Source: Haliclona indistincta (Eukaryota > Porifera > Demospongiae > Haplosclerida > Chalinidae). From it: DNA of 64,000 nt. A program made the translations under genes and the position numbers. The DNA is taken from the NCBI GenBank assembly GCA_964017065.1, contig OZ024787.1, forward strand, positions 1,320,658 through 1,384,657, in the 5' to 3' direction. Shown piece after piece: positions 58,882 through 64,000 of this stretch (positions are counted from its first letter, which is position 1; every line of letters begins with the position of its first letter). The notes below the pieces were generated by a model. The model was given only the letters and a program-made list of their open reading frames with translations. It did not search any database and was not told the DNA's origin.

Positions 58882-59404
58882 GGCGGCTGCTACTGCAGAC
58901 GAGAGCACCTGCACACACGCCCGATCGCTTCTACTAGAACGGCAGATCAAGCCAACAACAGCTGGCGATGACCAACAGGAAGATGGCTAGACACTACAGC
59001 TCTAAAAAGCCCAAGGGTCTGCCTAGTGTAGACAACTTAGCGAAGGTGACAAACGTCCACGGAGATAAACGATTCTAAGGTCAAGACAAAATTAATATCC
59101 GGGTATAGTCTAAAATTATGGGCAGGGCTCGTTGCAAAAATTGCTGTGTCAGCTGATTTCAGGGTGATTAATTTCCGGACAGAGTAGCGTGCACGGTCCC
59201 TATAAGAGAGATTCTGCCGCGTGTAGATGGGTGCAATTGCTGACAAGAAAAGATCACTGATCTAACCCTAAGCTTATCAAGTGATAGGACTTCTGCTGCT
59301 GTCTGGCGTCATACACGCACGATTGAAGGATAGAAGACTGTGAAATTGGCTCCCCTCGTGTCCGTGTGAACTGCATGTGTGCTGTTTGCTAGGCAACGGA
59401 GACG
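58882..59404. promoter_or_regulatory. divergent promoter region between two ABCC genes
   Basis: 523 bp separate the ATGs of the two head-to-head ABCC paralogues. Both proteins begin MGNSVVLDRLD. I see no clear TATA box; any shared control is inferred from the arrangement alone. Confidence 0.5.
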
Positions 59405-59835
59405 ATGGGAAACAGTGTCGTGCTTGACAGACTGGATCGCTTCTGCTGTCCTGTATCGCAGTTCATAGTGAGCAGAGACCAACCACACTCACACACCCAC
59501 CTACTCCCTCATTCACTTAACTTGCTTTGCACTACTTGCTCGAATCACACACGCACACAGACACACACCTCTATCTTACTCACCTGTTCATCCTCTCACT
59601 CATACCACCCTCACAGGAGCGTAATGTCTCTTGCTCTGACTGCACATGCTCACTGACTCCGCCCACTGGTAACGGTACTGTACCCGGTGAGACTATCCTG
59701 ACTCTGTGCTTCCAAGACACCGTTGTCCTGTATATCATACTTGGATTGTTCTGGTTTCTATCTGGTCTAAAAGTGTGTCGCAAGTCCAAACGAAAAGCTG
59801 TGGTACCTGTGAACTGGCTGAACATTACGAAAATT

Positions 59836-60966
59836 GTGAGTGTTTTCAGTTTGTGTGTTATTATTATAGTGAATATAGGTGTACTGTATTGATTACCTGT
59901 AGACTAACTATTAATCTGTGCTTTGCTAGTAAATTTCTATAAGTATATTCACTATTTGTTGCCCACAGTCGTTAGGGTCTTATAAATCCATTATTATGAT
60001 GACTCTTTGACCGATCACAGATGATGTGTTGTTTTGCGAAAGCTTGTATCACTACAATAAAAAAATTTATTCCAAATTTTAAGCTTGAGATTTAAAATAC
60101 ATAAGAATTGAGGTGGCGGGTACTGGAATTATAATAAAAATTTATTCATAACAAAATACAGGAATGCGCGGCTAAGATACGGATTTTTACTAGTTAGAGA
60201 ACATTGCGTTTTCAGATTTTTTGTTCTTTCCATAAAAGTACGCGGATTTTCTATGACACCTCGTGTTTCGTTGATTCCAAATCTGATAGCTTTGAGATGT
60301 GAAGCCTGGTGTCCTTCAAGGTTCTACGCATGATTTTGAATTATGCCGGCTTCTATGGCTGCCAGATTGGTGTGTGGGCATACACGATCGCTCGGTTGAC
60401 AGCCTTAGAAGCTGAGGAACGGCAAATCCATGCGGAAGGCAACGACCAGGTATAATTATAACAAAGCTCTGTGGCGAATAACAGCCTAATAGAAGTCTGT
60501 CTGTAGAACTGAGCCGTCACAATTAAACCACTCGTTTTTTCCGACAATGAGCTACGAGCGTTGATTCTTATCCGTAGCATATTTTACATACAGTAAGTAT
60601 ACAGCAATAGTAAGTTGGCTTCTTCTCAACTGTAGAGGAAGTAAATGGTTAGCAAAAAGCAATTCGCAAATGATATTCATGTGCATGCCTTCAATAGGTT
60701 GTACATGCTGTCAAAATAAATATTTCAAGAATGTGTTGGTATACATGTAGAATGTAGAATTACAATTGTAGTGATGCACTCATCTTTTTCATTTTCCTCA
60801 ACTTATTTCTCCATTCCTCCTCCCTCCCTCCTCCCTCCCTCCCTCCTCCCTCCCTCCCTCCCTCCCTCCCTCCCTCCCTCCCTCCCTCCCTCCCTCCCTC
60901 CCTCCCTCCCTCCCTCCCCTCCTCCCTCCCTTCCTCTCCCCCTCCCTCCCTCCCTTCTCCCTTCAG
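59836..60966. other. intron of divergent ABCC paralogue
   Basis: It holds a long CCCT tract near its end (60819-60955). A short open stretch at 60328-60450 ends at a possible donor, but has no recognised similarity. Nothing else is apparent. Confidence 0.55.
60819..60955. repeat. CCCT microsatellite
   Basis: (CCCT)n with few interruptions, immediately upstream of the exon at 60967; it extends the polypyrimidine tract of that acceptor. Confidence 0.95.
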
Positions 60967-61089
60967 GTGGTATGTGGCTTGCTGATTCTCCCTCCTGTAG
61001 TAGACCTGCTCTACACTATAGTAATGGCTACTCAACAGAAAGTGGCATACTTCTTGTTTCTCTCACCTGTTATGCTAGCCCTCAGTATG

Positions 61090-62390
61090 GTGAGCCTGTC
61101 TCTATGAAATATCTTTTCTAAACTTGTGTGAAGATGTGTAGAAGCAGTGACAATGTAGTCTCTACTGGATTTGAAATTTTCAAAACAAAATTGTTATTAT
61201 CTTGCTTTATTCACAACACCAACGAACAACAGTAATGTTACATGTGTTATTATTTGATTCGTCTCCTCTGAACTAGTCTTGTCCCTCTTGAGTCATACAA
61301 TACCAGTATAGCTCTTAGTGTCTATAGCTATCTCGCCCCCTTTAACTTCTAACGCAGAGAGAGTAAGAGGGAGGGAGAGAGAATGTAAGTTTTCACAGCG
61401 GAAACTATCCTAATAATAATCAGGATAATGATACATGTGAACCTATTAACTAAAGACTGGTGTGTAATAACTACTTCCATAAAGAAGTGACACATTTTAA
61501 TCATGTGTGCTCTCAATAAGGATATTGATCATGGGAAAGGAATATTCTTTTAAATTATTGGTTCTGAATTATTACTTTTTAATTCTATGTTCGTGTTTCA
61601 TAAATTAATGTGTTCGCTGAACTTGCCCATATGGTTAGTATCACTAGAAAGCTTAAGATTTGTGTGAACAATGCATTATCATTTCTACATATCTCTGTCG
61701 TTATTTACCACATGGCAGCTGAAGAACTAACTTAGAGTTGAAGGTACTGTTCATCATAGGTGACATGCATGTACAGTACTACCTTCTATGTCACAGTCAG
61801 AATAATGGCGGCTGCAAAGCGATGAATCTTCGCTATAAATTATTATTGTGTATGTATTGAGTTGTCAAGAGTCTCAGTGAGTGGTAAGATCTTTATAGTT
61901 AGCCCCATAGTTTCCATGCAGTAAGACCGCTGTAGTATAGGACAAGAGACGTCGTGATCAAGACAGTAATGTAGTGAATCTTTGTCAGAATATTGCACCA
62001 CTGAGATGTTTCATAAGGTGCTGTACAGTGGACCCCTCTTAGAGGACACCCCTCATCCCTCTATAATGGACACTTACTGAATCCCAAATATAACCAATGT
62101 ACATGTCACTCATATTTGCAATCTATGATGCTATAAATACTGCACATGTCAAGCACATGTCACATCGCTATTAGTTACCATAATATTCGCTTTAATTAAA
62201 GGTTTAGCATTGTATGTGCGCACCATTTTGTAACATGTCAAGAGACAATCATGTAACAAGCAATGACGTAATGATGTCCACAACTGAATTGAAGTCATAC
62301 TAACGATTGTTTAATTTTTTATCGACCTCCAATTTTTGAATGGAAACCATGAGTGTCACGTTCTTAATTTTACCTTCATCTCTTGTTCAG
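61090..62390. other. intron of divergent ABCC paralogue with mariner-like end
   Basis: At 62026-62090, TACAGTGGACCCCTCTTAGA followed by CTATAATGGACACT resembles the terminal repeat of Tc1/mariner-type elements. I did not find its partner. The remainder shows no gene. Confidence 0.4.
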
Positions 62391-62486
62391 GGACTAGCCG
62401 GATTTATCACGTACTATGAGAGAGTGCGTGGAGTCCATTCATCAGCTCTCATGTCAGTGCTGTGGATGTCACTAGTTGGATATGGA

Positions 62487-62686
62487 NNNNNNNNNNNNNN
62501 NNNNNNNNNNNNNNNNNNNNNNNNNNNNNNNNNNNNNNNNNNNNNNNNNNNNNNNNNNNNNNNNNNNNNNNNNNNNNNNNNNNNNNNNNNNNNNNNNNNN
62601 NNNNNNNNNNNNNNNNNNNNNNNNNNNNNNNNNNNNNNNNNNNNNNNNNNNNNNNNNNNNNNNNNNNNNNNNNNNNNNNNNNNNNN
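62487..62686. other. assembly gap, 200 N
   Basis: Exactly 200 unknown bases, probably a placeholder of unknown real length. It falls inside an ABCC exon on the left and about 9 bases before an acceptor on the right. Confidence 0.98.
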
Positions 62687-62884
<198 letters not shown>

Positions 62885-63618
62885 TAGAGAGTAAGAAATT
62901 GTAATTCCTCCAGTGTCTTGTATTAGAGCATATCACGTGACCTACATCGCTCGAAACGTGTCACCTCCTGACGAATTAAATCATGTAACGCTCATGTTCC
63001 GTGCTATAAGTTTTTAACACACTTCGCACGAGCCAGTCAGACACAATATCACAGAGGTCGCGTAGTAAGCTCTAAAACACTGTGGCAATGCTAATTATTG
63101 TCAGAACATGTAGACTGATCAGACAGGTCGAGTAAAAATATGGGTTAGACACTGAGGCCAAGGGATCTACGTTATATAGAAACCTGAGGAAGCCTTAGAA
63201 TCCGAGCACGTAGAACGAGGGTTCAATGGCGACGCGAGGGTTTCTATACCGTGTGGATCCCGTTGACTGAGCTGTGTTTAACCGATTTAGACCATATAGC
63301 AACTGTTGCTATACATAAGCTGTTTTCAATGCAAGTTTTACAGTAAATAACTATCAGCTTGCGATGAGTATCTATTCATTCGCACAATGTCTACAGCAAA
63401 TAGAGACCTAAATACAGCCAATCAAATTACTGCATTCATACACACTAAGGTCTAAATTAAGTTATTCTAGCACCATGGCAACATGCAGTATTCATAGCTG
63501 ATAGCCAGTGGTGTGATCAGTAAACTACACCCTCTTCTTTGCCACTATCTTACTGACTGGCTTCTTGTGTTCAGAGCAACACTTGTTTCCTTGTACTAGA
63601 CACAGCTATACTCTATCA

Positions 63619-64000
63619 ATGGCCACAGCACCCACAGCTAGTGAGGCTATAAAGAATCTCGAGCAGCAGCTGACCTGTCCAGTCTGTCTGGATCACTACA
63701 CTCAGCCCAGGACATTGCCCTGTCTCCACTCTTTCTGTCACAACTGCCTTGCCCACTTCCCCGTGCAAGTCCAGGGAGGCAAGCACTTTATCACTTGCCC
63801 CGTGTGCCGCCAGACCACACAGCAACCCGACAAGGGAGTGAGTGGATTCCAGTCTGCCTTCCTCATCAACAACCTCCTGGAGCTCCATCAAGTGCTAGAG
63901 AAGGTGTCTGGGTCCCAGCAGAATAACTGTGAGAACTGCCACAAAGAACAGGCCAATAGATACTGTAAGCAATGCTCTAAATTCCTCTGCCAGACCTGTG
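63619..64000 (+). CDS. TRIM protein with RING and B-box 1 (3' end beyond window)
   Basis: The frame runs from the Met at 63619 to the window edge (127 aa). It begins MATAPTASEAIKNLEQQLTC. The RING finger has CPVC near 20-23, CLHSFCHNC near 35-43 and CPVCRQ near 60-65. A first B-box follows (CENCHKEQ, RYCKQC, FLCQTC near 105-127). This layout is typical of TRIM2/3/56/71-like proteins, so an NHL or similar C-terminus is expected but not seen. RING indicates E3 ubiquitin ligase activity. It may represent the parent type from which the RING-less TRIM-NHL copies at 17-39 kb descend; that is inference. The intergenic stretch 62873-63618 shows nothing else, apart from a TCACGTGAC E-box near 62934. 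Confidence 0.85.
   Translation, partial: MATAPTASEAIKNLEQQLTCPVCLDHYTQPRTLPCLHSFCHNCLAHFPVQVQGGKHFITCPVCRQTTQQPDKGVSGFQSAFLINNLLELHQVLEKVSGSQQNNCENCHKEQANRYCKQCSKFLCQTC

Noticed and set aside
60328..60450. Possible exon with donor GTATAA inside the divergent ABCC intron
   Set aside because: No clear acceptor, no counterpart in the minus-strand gene and no recognised similarity.
60760..61035. Gly/Glu/Arg-rich frame and its Pro/Ser-rich mirror
   Set aside because: Both arise from the CCCT microsatellite before an ABCC exon.

Overview
The window reads as invertebrate animal DNA, most likely a sponge. That is inferred from intron-rich genes with mostly short GT-AG introns, animal families (lysosomal alpha-N-acetylglucosaminidase, MRP-type ABCC transporters, TRIM-NHL proteins, a telobox Myb exon, THAP/DDE transposons) and abundant simple repeats and short inverted-repeat elements. 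No ribosomal RNA gene, convincing tRNA gene, CRISPR array or bacterial-type operon is visible.

Layout. (1) 1-9.6 kb: two tandem minus-strand NAGLU genes; the first runs off the left edge, the second is complete in four exons. (2) 9.7-14.3 kb: a cysteine-rich, probably transposon-related gene split by two nested DNA transposons, then a 17-bp minisatellite. (3) 14.7-16 kb: a 33-bp repeat, a head-to-head rearranged ABCC fragment and an orphan telobox-Myb exon. (4) 16-41 kb: three diverged copies (A, B, C) of a segmental unit made of an ABCC 3' fragment, a 20-bp minisatellite, an intronless RING-less TRIM-NHL gene and further ABCC exons, interrupted by copy-specific transposons. (5) 41-58.9 kb: one full-length minus-strand ABCC gene. 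I assembled 30 exons; all phases fit and the total is 4794 nt (1597 codons plus stop). Its 5.8-kb intron 15 holds an ISL2EU-like transposon (THAP/DDE transposase plus a SWIM-YqaJ protein), itself broken by a palindromic composite element. (6) 59.4-62.9 kb: a divergent plus-strand ABCC paralogue, broken by a 200-N gap and ending after one NBD1 exon. (7) 63.6 kb to the end: a plus-strand TRIM gene with an intact RING and first B-box.

How the genes relate. NAGLU is a lysosomal heparan-sulphate hydrolase. The ABCC genes are membrane exporters; only the 58881-40971 gene has both halves. The three TRIM-NHL copies keep the coiled coil, filamin and NHL parts but lack RING and most of the B-box, so they could bind partners without ubiquitin-ligase activity. 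The clearest unusual feature is repeated amplification of the ABCC 3' half together with the TRIM-NHL gene, with later transposon insertions distinguishing the copies. Exon boundaries are inferred by eye from splice signals, reading phase and agreement between paralogous copies.
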